Below the pieces are notes generated by a model. It was not told where the DNA came from, did not search any database, and was given only the letters and a program-made list of their open reading frames with translations. From the NCBI GenBank assembly GCA_002633315.1, contig NWBN01000015.1:86490-150489 (forward strand): a stretch of DNA of 64,000 bases, written 5' to 3'. The first letter of the stretch is position 1; each line of letters begins with the position of its first letter. The position numbers were made by a program, and so were the translations under genes. This DNA comes from Bacteroidales bacterium Phil6 (GTDB lineage: Bacteria; Bacteroidota; Bacteroidia; Bacteroidales; F082). Below are positions 51,542 through 60,036 of this stretch, piece by piece.

Positions 51542-52576
51542 TCAATATTTTATTTTACATTCAACATTCATTCCGGAACGTAATAGTTCTATGGCGTCTC
51601 TGCTGTTTTTGTCAGTAAAGACAATCTTTACTGGGATACGTTGTTCTATCTTTACAAAATTTCCTGCAGAATTGTCTTGAGGAATTATCGAATATTGTGC
51701 GCCTGTGGCATTAGAAAGTCTTTCTACGCTTCCGTAGTATTCTATTCCCGGTACTGCGTCAACCTTTATGCTTACCGGCATCCCTGACCTGATGTTTGCT
51801 GTTTGAGTTTCTTTATAGTTGGCAATTACCCATACATTGTCGTGTTCTACAACCGACAGCAGTGTCTGTCCCGGCTGTATTAGCTGTCCTTCCTGTATTG
51901 CTTTACGTGAAGTCACACCATCGCATGGTGATACAATTACAGTGTATGAAAGGTTTAGCTCAGCAAGATTCTGTGCGGCTTTTGCGACTTCAATATTGGT
52001 CTGATTCTGTTCCAATCGTTGTGTTTGTTCTTTTTTCAATAATGAAGTACTCATTTTCTGACGTATAAGCATGTCATATTTGGCTTTGGTGGCTTCGTAG
52101 TCTGCTTTTACATTGTCATATTGTTGTCGGGTGACTGCATTTTGCTCCAGCAATTGTTTGTATCTTTGGAAATCTGTTTCTGTTTGGGTAAGCCTTATTC
52201 TCAATTCTTCTATGTTTGCGTCTGAAACAGTCAGATTGTTCTCAGTAGTGGAGATGACAGTCTCCATTGCAGTGTTTTCCATGAGTGCTTTTTCATAATT
52301 GGCTTTTGCCTGTACTACTTTGAGTTCATATTCAGTACTTTCTATTATTACCAAAGTGTCTCCTTCATGGACAAATTCGAAATCATCGAAGCATACCTTT
52401 TGTATGAATCCTTGAACTCTTGAGTTTACCGGTATTATGTTACGTCTGATTTGTGCATTGTCGGTGTATTCTACACGTCCAAGATGAATAAATTTGGAAC
52501 AGACCCAAAACAGTCCGCATAAAATTATTGTTATTGCAATAATGTTGTTAATGTTTTTTCTTGTTTTTTTATTCAT
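51542..52576 (-). CDS. emrA: HlyD/EmrA-family membrane fusion protein
   Basis: Periplasmic adaptor linking an inner-membrane exporter to a TolC channel, 344 residues. One N-terminal helix at about 10-30, then RVEYTDNAQIRRNIIPVNSRVQGFIQKV (lower barrel and lipoyl half), a long coiled coil at 90-200, the second lipoyl half, and the beta-barrel domain with SIKVDAVPGIEYYGSVERLS. ATG at 52576; an earlier in-frame start would overlap tolC. It lies between tolC (13 bases) and the truncated emrB (4 bases). Confidence 0.94.
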   Translation of the reverse strand: MNKKTRKNINNIIAITIILCGLFWVCSKFIHLGRVEYTDNAQIRRNIIPVNSRVQGFIQKVCFDDFEFVHEGDTLVIIESTEYELKVVQAKANYEKALMENTAMETVISTTENNLTVSDANIEELRIRLTQTETDFQRYKQLLEQNAVTRQQYDNVKADYEATKAKYDMLIRQKMSTSLLKKEQTQRLEQNQTNIEVAKAAQNLAELNLSYTVIVSPCDGVTSRKAIQEGQLIQPGQTLLSVVEHDNVWVIANYKETQTANIRSGMPVSIKVDAVPGIEYYGSVERLSNATGAQYSIIPQDNSAGNFVKIEQRIPVKIVFTDKNSRDAIELLRSGMNVECKIKY

Positions 52577-52589
52577 ATTCGTTAAGTTT

Positions 52590-53921
52590 TCAATTGTTAA
52601 TAAAATTAAGCGTACCGGTTTCATACAGCAGTTTGTAATAGCTGTAGATTACATTAATTTGTGCATTGACCAGTTGAACCTCGGCAGCTATTTTCAAATT
52701 GTCGGCATCGACAAGATCTGTGACAAGAACTAAATCGTTGGAATATCTGTTTGATGTGATCTCATAATTCTCAATTGCAAGTTGAAGACTTTTTTCCTGT
52801 GTCTTCAAAAGTTCAAAAGAGTCGAGATAATGTATATATGCAGCCCGTACATTGTGAGATATATTATTCTCTGATAAAGATAGCTCAAAATTGGCTTGTT
52901 CTATTGAGGTTCTTAAATAGGAGAGTTCTTTGGGAGTCTTATACAGATTTCCAATGCTGAATGTAAGTCCCATGCCGACATACCATGTGTTGATGTTGTT
53001 GTCAAGTACGGGAATTTCGTATGTTATTGGTCCTTTAAGATTGTCGCCTGCTATTAAGTTCAGATGCGGCATAATTCCTGCTTTTACAGTTTTCTCTTTT
53101 CTGTAAAGCATGTCTATTGCGAGACGGTTTTTGTTTAATAGGGGAGAATTTTTGCTCGCAATGTTTTGAAATTCAGATTCTTCGTGTTTTTCCATTCTGT
53201 TTTTAAGCAATGTTGAGTCCGGAAAGATTTCTGTTTGGGGAGGAAGCTCGAGCAATGTTACAATCTTGTCATTGTATATTTTTATCGAACTTAATAATTC
53301 CGTACGCTTGTATTGTAGATTTTGATATTGTACTTCATATCTGGTGATATCGTTGTTAAGTACTATTCCAACAGATTCACGAACTTTCATGTCGTGTATG
53401 ATCTGCATGGTTTGTTCCATGTTGCGGTCATATACTGTCAGCAGGTTCCTGTATTTATATAGGTCTAAGAAATATCCTGTCAATAAAAAATATACTTCCT
53501 GCCGATGTTCTTCGAGATTCCATTCTGCTATTTCTTTACCTATTTCAAGGGCTTTGATTTCATTGTAAATCGCTCCTCCGGCAAAGACGACTTGGGAAGC
53601 CTCTATTGAAAAATTGTCTCCAAAATGAGGAGATGAAAATGTCTGACCATTGGAGAAGTCCCTGTCAGATACCCATACGTCTCCGTTGTATGATGCAGAA
53701 GCCGAGAAAACAATGTCCGGAAGAAGTGCGTTCTTGGCAATGGAGATGTTCTGTTCCGCTCCTGTAACTGCATATTCATAGATTTTGATGATTTTATTGT
53801 TGTCATCTGCCAGAGTGAAGAGTTCTTCTATGCTCATGAAACGTTCTGATGCTTGCGCCATTATCTCGTTAGCGCAAAGCAAAATTATACTTGTTATTAT
53901 CGTTTTAATCAAATGTTTCAT
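52590..53921 (-). CDS. TolC-family outer-membrane efflux channel
   Basis: Outer-membrane channel of 443 residues. Signal peptide MKHLIKTIITSIILLCANEIMA, then two OEP repeats: SIEELFTLADDNNKIIKIYEYAV with ISIAKNALLPDIVFSASASY, and the second repeat ENNISHNVRAAYIHYLDSFELL with NRYSNDLVLVTDLVDADNLK. These are the long alpha-barrel and the small beta-barrel of TolC. It follows marR by 54 bases and precedes emrA, so it is the exit channel of this exporter. Confidence 0.94.
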   Translation of the reverse strand: MKHLIKTIITSIILLCANEIMAQASERFMSIEELFTLADDNNKIIKIYEYAVTGAEQNISIAKNALLPDIVFSASASYNGDVWVSDRDFSNGQTFSSPHFGDNFSIEASQVVFAGGAIYNEIKALEIGKEIAEWNLEEHRQEVYFLLTGYFLDLYKYRNLLTVYDRNMEQTMQIIHDMKVRESVGIVLNNDITRYEVQYQNLQYKRTELLSSIKIYNDKIVTLLELPPQTEIFPDSTLLKNRMEKHEESEFQNIASKNSPLLNKNRLAIDMLYRKEKTVKAGIMPHLNLIAGDNLKGPITYEIPVLDNNINTWYVGMGLTFSIGNLYKTPKELSYLRTSIEQANFELSLSENNISHNVRAAYIHYLDSFELLKTQEKSLQLAIENYEITSNRYSNDLVLVTDLVDADNLKIAAEVQLVNAQINVIYSYYKLLYETGTLNFINN

Positions 53922-53975
53922 ATATTGTTGATATTATAAATAATTTACATTAGCAACTAAAATTATAAAAAAACA

Positions 53976-54407
53976 TCAGATGCCGTCTGCTTTATGAGAT
54001 ATCTCATCTATGACTTCAAAAAAGACAGCAAGTTTTTCCGGAGACAGATCCTGAAGCAGTTCAGATGACAATTTTTTTTCTATTTCCTGATATTTGACAA
54101 CAACTTTTTCTCCTTTTTCAGTGATACTTAATAAATTTTCACGTCTATCTTCAGGGTTGACGGTACGTTTGACGAGATCTTTACTTTCCAAAGAATCAAT
54201 CATTCGCATCACCACCGATTTGTTTTTGCCTGTAGCAATTGCGATATTCTGCAGTATCTGGTCGGTTTTTGCTCCAATCATGTTAAGCAGAATAAACTCC
54301 TCAACAGTTAATTTGGTGTCGGCTTCGGAGGCATACCTCAGTTTCATTAAACGGTGTAATTTGTTTCTGAGTTTACCAACGGTTGTTCCTAATAAAACTT
54401 CTTTCAT
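53976..54407 (-). CDS. MarR-family transcriptional regulator of the efflux operon
   Basis: A 143-residue winged-helix regulator. TVEEFILLNMIGAKTDQILQNIAIATGKNKSVVMRMIDSLESKDLVKRTV is the helix-turn-helix, followed by the wing NPEDRRENLLSITEKG; the flanking helices form the dimer. ATG at 54407; a TTG at 54428 is rejected because it lies inside the -7 element at 54426-54433. The first gene of marR-tolC-emrA-emrB; MarR proteins commonly repress such drug-efflux operons and are released by the drug. Confidence 0.94.
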   Translation of the reverse strand: MKEVLLGTTVGKLRNKLHRLMKLRYASEADTKLTVEEFILLNMIGAKTDQILQNIAIATGKNKSVVMRMIDSLESKDLVKRTVNPEDRRENLLSITEKGEKVVVKYQEIEKKLSSELLQDLSPEKLAVFFEVIDEISHKADGI

Positions 54408-54425
54408 TTCAGAATAATTTGGCTG

Positions 54426-54433
54426 CAAATATA
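54426..54433 (-). promoter_or_regulatory. -7 element of the marR-tolC-emrAB operon
   Basis: TATATTTG on the minus strand, 18 bases before the ATG at 54407; decides the start of marR. Confidence 0.6.
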
Positions 54434-54695
54434 CTGAAATTTTAAAGATGTTTGCAGATAGTCGAAAAAATAATTGCTATTGCTTACTTTTTTTGTTCGG
54501 AGTGAATTTTTTCACAATATGTTGTCTGAGATTATTAATTTATCGGCTCAATCTGTTAATATTGTGCGAATGTTGGAGTTATTTGAATTGTGCGTATATG
54601 AGTTTAATGGAGATCCTGTTTTATCGGACAGCGGCAGCATTTTTGCAACAAAACGAATAAATTGGCAGTTCGTCATTACAACTGGTTTGTCACAA

Positions 54696-56513
54696 TCAGT
54701 TAAAACGGAAATTGTTAAGATTTATCAAATCTTCTATTTTTGTCTTGTTAGGTTGCCAGGTCCTCACATGAATACAAGGCAACTCTTTGCGCAAGTCAAC
54801 TATTAGGAACAGATATCCTACATCTGAATAAGTGCTGGAATAATATTCCTGTTTTATCTGTACTCCGAAAAGGTTTTCTCCGTTGGCAGCCTGAATGAAA
54901 TTGGTATCTCTGAATTTCAAGTTTATATATTCTCTGCTGTTGAAAGCCCTGCTCAGACTTTTTATATATTCCGCTTTGGTTTTTTGATTCAATTCTATAA
55001 AACTTTCGTCCTTGTAATACACACCATCTACTAACTTTCGGCGTTGCATCACACGTCCTACTATTATCAATGCGTCATCCGAAAATATCTGGTCAAGGTA
55101 GTCGATACGTTTTAAGGCGTATGCAGTCTGATAATCTTCAAGAAAGTTGATGAGTGTGAGTCTTGACCTTTCATCCCATTGTTTTTTGCCGAGTATATCG
55201 AATTCAGTCATGTCGGTCAAACGGAAAGCAATAGATGTAACAAGTCCGGTGCTGTCATCGAAACGGAACACCACGTCTTCGCTAAATCCGGCATTGTTTT
55301 TGAAATCGAATTGCATGGTGATGCTGCGGCATATCACCTCGTTGTTGAAATGTAAAAACTTGTATTGCGGCAAGCCAATGACACTCATGTTGCCAAATCT
55401 GGCAAGACGTTGCAACATGTCGTATCCTTCTGCAGAAAAACAATTCCTTGCATCTTCTATTCTCTTGTTGCGCAATGCTTTCTCAATAGTCTCCATCGAC
55501 TTGATGTATTTCTTCTCATCAACAGCATATTCTCCTATTAAATTATTGGTGTTTTCCTGTTTCTCTTTAAGGTCTTCTCTTTGATATTCATGAGTTTGTT
55601 CTTTGGTGACTTTGAGTTTTTCAATATTTACCGTTTTATTGGCTCCGGTCATGTGTATCTGTTTGTTGAGAGTCGTCATTACAGAAAACACGGTCCTGTC
55701 GAAATTCTCGGCTTCATTGCGGAATTCTGTGTCAATGCGTATGTCTATTTTGTCTATGTCTTTGTTCTTCAATTGTATCTGAGATTTGCCGTTGTTGACT
55801 TTCATAGGGCGCATGCTTTGTCCGTCATAATATTGATAACTTAAGTTGCTGACATAATCTCCATTGTTCGTGAACACAAGTTCTATGACATCGTCGTTTT
55901 TGTTGTATTTATTTGGCACTATGTTGATACCGTTGAGCATGTCGTTTATATGATTGACTATCCATTTGTATGCAGGAACCTTGCTGTTTGTCTCGGGATC
56001 GATACATCGTATCTCGTTGCCGTTAGGATGAGAAAGACATAATAATGCGCTCCAATAGTAATATTTTAAAGCATCACCTGTCATCATCTGTTGTTCTTTG
56101 TCGTATGCTTCTTTAAGATAAAAATGAATGTTCCTTTCTCTTTCATTACAGATTTCAATGAATTCCTCTTTTTTAATATACCTTAAAATGTGGTTGTCGT
56201 CAACAATAATTTGATCTGAACCGGTAGATATTATCTTTTGAAAAGTATTGAAAACTTTACTTATCCATTCATCTGTATCATCATTTGAAATATATATTAT
56301 ATTGGCTTTGAAGTTATGTTCAATGTTTTCCATAAGTGCATCCAAAGCTATGTTGTTACATTCGTCAATATTTTCACAATCAGTGCTTTCGCCGTAATAA
56401 TACTTTGAATCAGTTTTGATGATATTTACCAATTTCTTATTCTCTTTGGAAGATTGAGCTTCTGCATAAACGAAAAATGTCAATAAACACAATAATAGTA
56501 ATGCTCTTTTCAT
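54696..56513 (-). CDS. Uncharacterised secreted protein with LPP20-like start and NTF2-like end
   Basis: A 605-residue exported protein. Signal peptide MKRALLLLCLLTFFVYAEAQ. Residues 28-70 (YYYGESTDCENIDECNNIALDALMEN) resemble the LPP20-type pattern Y-G-E-G ... A-x-x-x-A-L. A middle beta-rich region of about 200-290 precedes a helical linker rich in Lys/Glu (KVTKEQTHEYQREDLKEKQEN), and the last 150 residues (LINFLEDYQTAYALKRIDYLDQIF ... DDALIIVG) look like a SnoaL/NTF2-like cone. No catalytic residue is evident. A -7 element TAATTTTG is at 56531-56538. It is divergent from the PEGA protein at 56747. Confidence 0.7.
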   Translation of the reverse strand: MKRALLLLCLLTFFVYAEAQSSKENKKLVNIIKTDSKYYYGESTDCENIDECNNIALDALMENIEHNFKANIIYISNDDTDEWISKVFNTFQKIISTGSDQIIVDDNHILRYIKKEEFIEICNERERNIHFYLKEAYDKEQQMMTGDALKYYYWSALLCLSHPNGNEIRCIDPETNSKVPAYKWIVNHINDMLNGINIVPNKYNKNDDVIELVFTNNGDYVSNLSYQYYDGQSMRPMKVNNGKSQIQLKNKDIDKIDIRIDTEFRNEAENFDRTVFSVMTTLNKQIHMTGANKTVNIEKLKVTKEQTHEYQREDLKEKQENTNNLIGEYAVDEKKYIKSMETIEKALRNKRIEDARNCFSAEGYDMLQRLARFGNMSVIGLPQYKFLHFNNEVICRSITMQFDFKNNAGFSEDVVFRFDDSTGLVTSIAFRLTDMTEFDILGKKQWDERSRLTLINFLEDYQTAYALKRIDYLDQIFSDDALIIVGRVMQRRKLVDGVYYKDESFIELNQKTKAEYIKSLSRAFNSREYINLKFRDTNFIQAANGENLFGVQIKQEYYSSTYSDVGYLFLIVDLRKELPCIHVRTWQPNKTKIEDLINLNNFRFN

Positions 56514-56530
56514 ACTTTTTAATATATGTG

Positions 56531-56538
56531 CAAAATTA
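56531..56538 (-). promoter_or_regulatory. -7 element of the 605-residue protein gene
   Basis: TAATTTTG on the minus strand, 17 bases before the ATG. Confidence 0.5.
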
Positions 56539-56720
56539 AATAAATTTTTCTGTAAGTTTTACGAAATCATTTAATTTTTTTATTAAAATAAAAATCTTTC
56601 TTTTAGCGGTGAAACTACAATAGAGTCTTATGTATGGCATCTCTAAAAATTTGTGATGAAAGATTTTATTGTGATTTATTAAATTTTGCAAATAAATTTT
56701 TAAATGAAATGCCTATTTTT

Positions 56721-56728
56721 TATTTTTG
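56721..56728 (+). promoter_or_regulatory. -7 element of the PEGA protein gene
   Basis: TATTTTTG, 18 bases before the ATG at 56747. Confidence 0.6.
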
Positions 56729-56746
56729 CAGGAAAATTATTAAACC

Positions 56747-58882
56747 ATGAAGAAATTCCTGATATCCATATTGTTTGTATTTGCCACATTGTTGTCTTTT
56801 TCTCAAATAAAAGTATTGTCCATTGAACCTGACGAAGCTGATTTGACAGCGAGGATAAACCCAAAACAGGACCGTAACGGTTTTGACTGTGCTTTGTTGA
56901 GAATTACAACAGTGGGTGTAAATGGAGAGCAAAGACGTAAGTTTCGTTTTACCGGAGACATGGCAACGCAGATAGTGGATGTAAGTTTTCCATCCGGAGA
57001 GATATGGGTGTTTCTGTCTCCTGGTAGAAGTACTTTGACAATAACTCATGATGATTTCGGAAGAGAAGTATTTGAGATGCCTTATGCACTGAAAGAGAAG
57101 ACTTGTTATGTGATGGAGTTGACAACAGCTGAGAATGTTAACAGAATAATGACAAATTATTTGGTGATTAAGGCAGACCAGCCTCATGCCGTGATATATA
57201 TTGATGACGATTTTGTGGGTGAGAAAGAGGTGTATAAATCGTTTGTGGCAGGAGAAGAACATACGTGGAGAATTGAATGTGACATGTATCATACAGAAAG
57301 CGGGAAAGTAAAGATAGGTTATAGTGAAAAAACGGTAATAGAAAAGAAATTGCGTCCTGCATACGGATTCCTCAATGTGACAAGTGTTCCTGAAAGTGGT
57401 GCATTGGTGTTTGTTGACGGTAAAAAGATGGGCGAAACACCCTATATGTCCGACAAAATAGCAAGTGGTGAACATAAGGTGTTGGTGATGAAAGAAATGT
57501 ATGAATCCATGGAGAAAATGGTGAAAGTTACTGATGACAATACTACTGAGGTGATAATGGAAATGAAAGCTGATTTTGTTAATGTGACAGTGACGACAGA
57601 CAAACAAGCGGATATTTATGTCGATGGAGAGAAAAAAGGACAAGGAGTCTGGAAAGGTAAAATGTCCAAAGGAAATCATTTGTTTGAGGCAAAAAGATAT
57701 TCTCACCGCACAACGATGAGAACTGTGGAACTGATGACAGAAAATGAAGTTAATGTTACAATACCTGACCCCGTTCCGGTTTATGGCATCCTGAACGTGG
57801 AGAGCGAGCCAATCGAAGCAAAAATATATCTCGATGGGGAACTGAAAGGAGAGACTCCGGCTGTCGTCTCAAATGTCTTGATAGGTTCCAGGAATTTGAG
57901 ACTTGTGAAAGAGGGCTTTGTTCCGGTAGATAAAACAATAATAATCAAAGAAAATGAGGTGCTGGAGGTGAAGGAGAAAATGCAGATGGAAGAATTGCCG
58001 GGAAAAAGTGTGAAAGTCTTTACCAATAAAGATGGAGACAAAATATATGTGGATGGGAAATATAAGGGGACAAGTCCTTTGGAATTGTTCTTGTCTTATA
58101 AAGAATATCTTTTTAAAGTTGAAAGAAATGGACGTTCTGTAATGCAAATGGAGAATATACAGCCGGGAAGTGATGATGTCATAATGATAAATTTTGAAGA
58201 TGAAAAATATGATAATGTTGCAGATGACATGAAAAAAACTGCTGTGGTTAAAAATAAAAAAGTGATTGATAGGAAAAAACAACAAAAACTGCATTTGGAT
58301 TTTGGTTGCGGACCTATGGTGGGCTTACATGTGAGTGGTTTGGATAATAGTGATATCTTGGAAGATTATGCAATAATGGATTTTGGATTTGCTTTTGGTG
58401 TTTTTTCACGTTTTGTAATAAACCGTATAGATGAATCAGATTCTTTTGGCTTTGTTTTACAACCGGAATTGCTCTATTATAATACTAAATATGATTTGGC
58501 AATGAAAAATTACGATAATGCTACTCTTGAATTTTCATCTTTGTCTGTTCCTTTGCTTTTTGGCTTTCAAGGGGAAGAAAAGCCGTTGAAATTGAGAGCT
58601 GCTGTCGGTCCGGTTTTTCAATTGTTGCTTGACCAGAAGGTGGAAGTGGAAAATAATACTGAAAAAACGGATTTTAAAAATATGATCGGATTGAAAATTA
58701 ATTTGGGTTCGGATTGGGAAAGAATAACAGTTGATTTTAGCTTTAATATTGGTCTGACAGATTTTGAAGGTGATTCTGGTTTTATTGATGGTTTGGGTTA
58801 TCATACAAGAGGAGAGTTTGTTGAAATAGAGGACATGAATCAATATATGTTGATGATTACTTTGGGGTATAAATTCTTTTGA
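56747..58882 (+). CDS. PEGA-repeat protein with C-terminal outer-membrane barrel
   Basis: A 711-residue envelope protein. Signal peptide MKKFLISILFVFATLLSFSQ. A beta-rich N-terminal domain to about 130, then several PEGA-type repeats, clearest as YGFLNVTSVPESGALVFVDG, the repeat with TDKQADIYVDGEKKGQG, YGILNVESEPIEAKIYLDG and NKDGDKIYVDGKYKGTSPLE. After a basic linker (KNKKVIDRKKQQK) residues 525-711 alternate as an outer-membrane beta-barrel of the PorT-like type and end LMITLGYKFF with a terminal aromatic. The protein would sit in the outer membrane with the repeats in the periplasm. It is divergent from the 54696 gene; partnership is inferred only. Confidence 0.85.
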   Translation: MKKFLISILFVFATLLSFSQIKVLSIEPDEADLTARINPKQDRNGFDCALLRITTVGVNGEQRRKFRFTGDMATQIVDVSFPSGEIWVFLSPGRSTLTITHDDFGREVFEMPYALKEKTCYVMELTTAENVNRIMTNYLVIKADQPHAVIYIDDDFVGEKEVYKSFVAGEEHTWRIECDMYHTESGKVKIGYSEKTVIEKKLRPAYGFLNVTSVPESGALVFVDGKKMGETPYMSDKIASGEHKVLVMKEMYESMEKMVKVTDDNTTEVIMEMKADFVNVTVTTDKQADIYVDGEKKGQGVWKGKMSKGNHLFEAKRYSHRTTMRTVELMTENEVNVTIPDPVPVYGILNVESEPIEAKIYLDGELKGETPAVVSNVLIGSRNLRLVKEGFVPVDKTIIIKENEVLEVKEKMQMEELPGKSVKVFTNKDGDKIYVDGKYKGTSPLELFLSYKEYLFKVERNGRSVMQMENIQPGSDDVIMINFEDEKYDNVADDMKKTAVVKNKKVIDRKKQQKLHLDFGCGPMVGLHVSGLDNSDILEDYAIMDFGFAFGVFSRFVINRIDESDSFGFVLQPELLYYNTKYDLAMKNYDNATLEFSSLSVPLLFGFQGEEKPLKLRAAVGPVFQLLLDQKVEVENNTEKTDFKNMIGLKINLGSDWERITVDFSFNIGLTDFEGDSGFIDGLGYHTRGEFVEIEDMNQYMLMITLGYKFF

Positions 58883-59159
58883 TGGGTCCAGTTTTTTATG
58901 ATGTAAAATATTGTTATAGCTCGCTTGGGAATTTGTTGTATGGATATGATTTTGTTTGAATGTTGATTGTAATACATTGACAGAAAATATGTTACACATA
59001 GTTTAAATGGGGAACAAAATATTAAGTCGGAAACAATGAGAATTTACTTTTGTTGGTTGCTATGATATTTACGGAATTTAATTGTTTCTTATGTTGGTTC
59101 TGTAAAATTTATATGTAATTTTATTTTTAATAATATTTTTTTGAAAATAAACATGTCTT

Positions 59160-59681
59160 ATGGGAAATATTAAAGAGATATATCTTGCAGGAGGATGCTT
59201 TTGGGGTATGGAGCATTATTTCAAAATGATGAATGGTGTGATAGATACTGAGGTGGGTTATGCCAACAGTATTAAAGACAATCCTTCATATCAGGATGTG
59301 TGTTCAGGAACCACCCATGCCGCAGAGACGGTACGCGTCGGTTATGACATTTCAATAATAAAACTTGAGTTGTTGCTCGATATGTTTTTTTGTGCTATTG
59401 ACCCATTAAGTCTTAACAAACAAGGAAATGATGTGGGAGAACAGTATAGAACAGGCATTTATTATACTGACCCGACAGATTTACCTGTTATTAATAAGGT
59501 GTTTTCGGAACAACAGAAGAAATTCAAATCCGAGATGATGGTCGAATTGCTACCTTTACAGAATTTCTTTCCGGCAGAAAATTATCATCAGGACTATCTC
59601 GACAAAAATCCTACCGGCTATTGTCATTTGTCTCGTGAGCTTTTTGAATTTGCAAAAAATACAGGTTGTAAATCAGAATGA
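59160..59681 (+). CDS. msrA: Peptide methionine sulfoxide reductase A
   Basis: Reduces methionine-S-sulfoxide in proteins, cytosolic. The active-site Cys lies in AGGCFWGMEHYF near residue 13, followed by VIDTEVGYANS, TTHAAETVRVGYD and the C-terminal AENYHQDYLDKNPTGYC with a possible resolving Cys. 173 residues, without an MsrB fusion. The 277 bases before it (58883-59159) show no feature. Confidence 0.96.
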   Translation: MGNIKEIYLAGGCFWGMEHYFKMMNGVIDTEVGYANSIKDNPSYQDVCSGTTHAAETVRVGYDISIIKLELLLDMFFCAIDPLSLNKQGNDVGEQYRTGIYYTDPTDLPVINKVFSEQQKKFKSEMMVELLPLQNFFPAENYHQDYLDKNPTGYCHLSRELFEFAKNTGCKSE

Positions 59682-59845
59682 TTTTTTGATTCTGAAAATA
59701 TAGTATTATGCTTTTTTAGGTGGTATTTGATGAAAATACAGGTCTGTTTTTGTCTTGTTGTGGTGCAGAAGATAACTTTTTTATTGTAGCCCTACATTAA
59801 ATTTAGGTTTAATAATAATTTTTTCTGTGAAAGGTTGTTTTTTTG

Positions 59846-59876
59846 TTGTCTTTCTGCCAAATGTTTCATAATTTTG
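59846..59876 (+). promoter_or_regulatory. Promoter of tnaA
   Basis: TTG (59846-59848), 20 bases, TAATTTTG (59869-59876); the tnaA ATG is about 160 bases downstream, so the mRNA has a long leader. The stretch 59682-59845 before it shows nothing else. Confidence 0.6.
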
Positions 59877-59893
59877 TAGGCAAGTTAAAAGAT

Positions 59894-59956
59894 ATGATAT
59901 TTCAACCTTCATACAAATTTACATATCTGAATATCAAAGACAGGGACAGGTTTTGA
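59894..59956 (+). CDS. Possible 20-codon leader peptide of tnaA
   Basis: ATG at 59894 to TGA at 59956 encodes a 20-residue peptide beginning MIFQPSYKF and ending DRDRF, just after the predicted transcript start. It has no Trp, so it is not a standard TnaC. A run of seven T lies about 40 bases after it, upstream of tnaA. Whether it is translated is unknown; chance is a real alternative. Confidence 0.3.
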   Translation: MIFQPSYKFTYLNIKDRDRF

Positions 59957-60036
59957 TATCTTGTTGTTATTGTATTGCCTTAATGTGAAAATCTTTTTTT
60001 AATCTTAAATTTATAAACTATAAAATATTGATAATT

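Noticed and set aside
54448..54806. Plus-strand frames of 70 and 110 codons between marR and the 605-residue gene
   Set aside because: No promoter, no recognisable domain, and the longer frame runs into the 3' end of the opposite gene.
56720..57706. 328-codon frame antisense to the PEGA protein gene
   Set aside because: Product is His/Phe/Ser-rich in the way expected of the reverse strand of a Lys/Glu/Met-rich gene; no domain seen.
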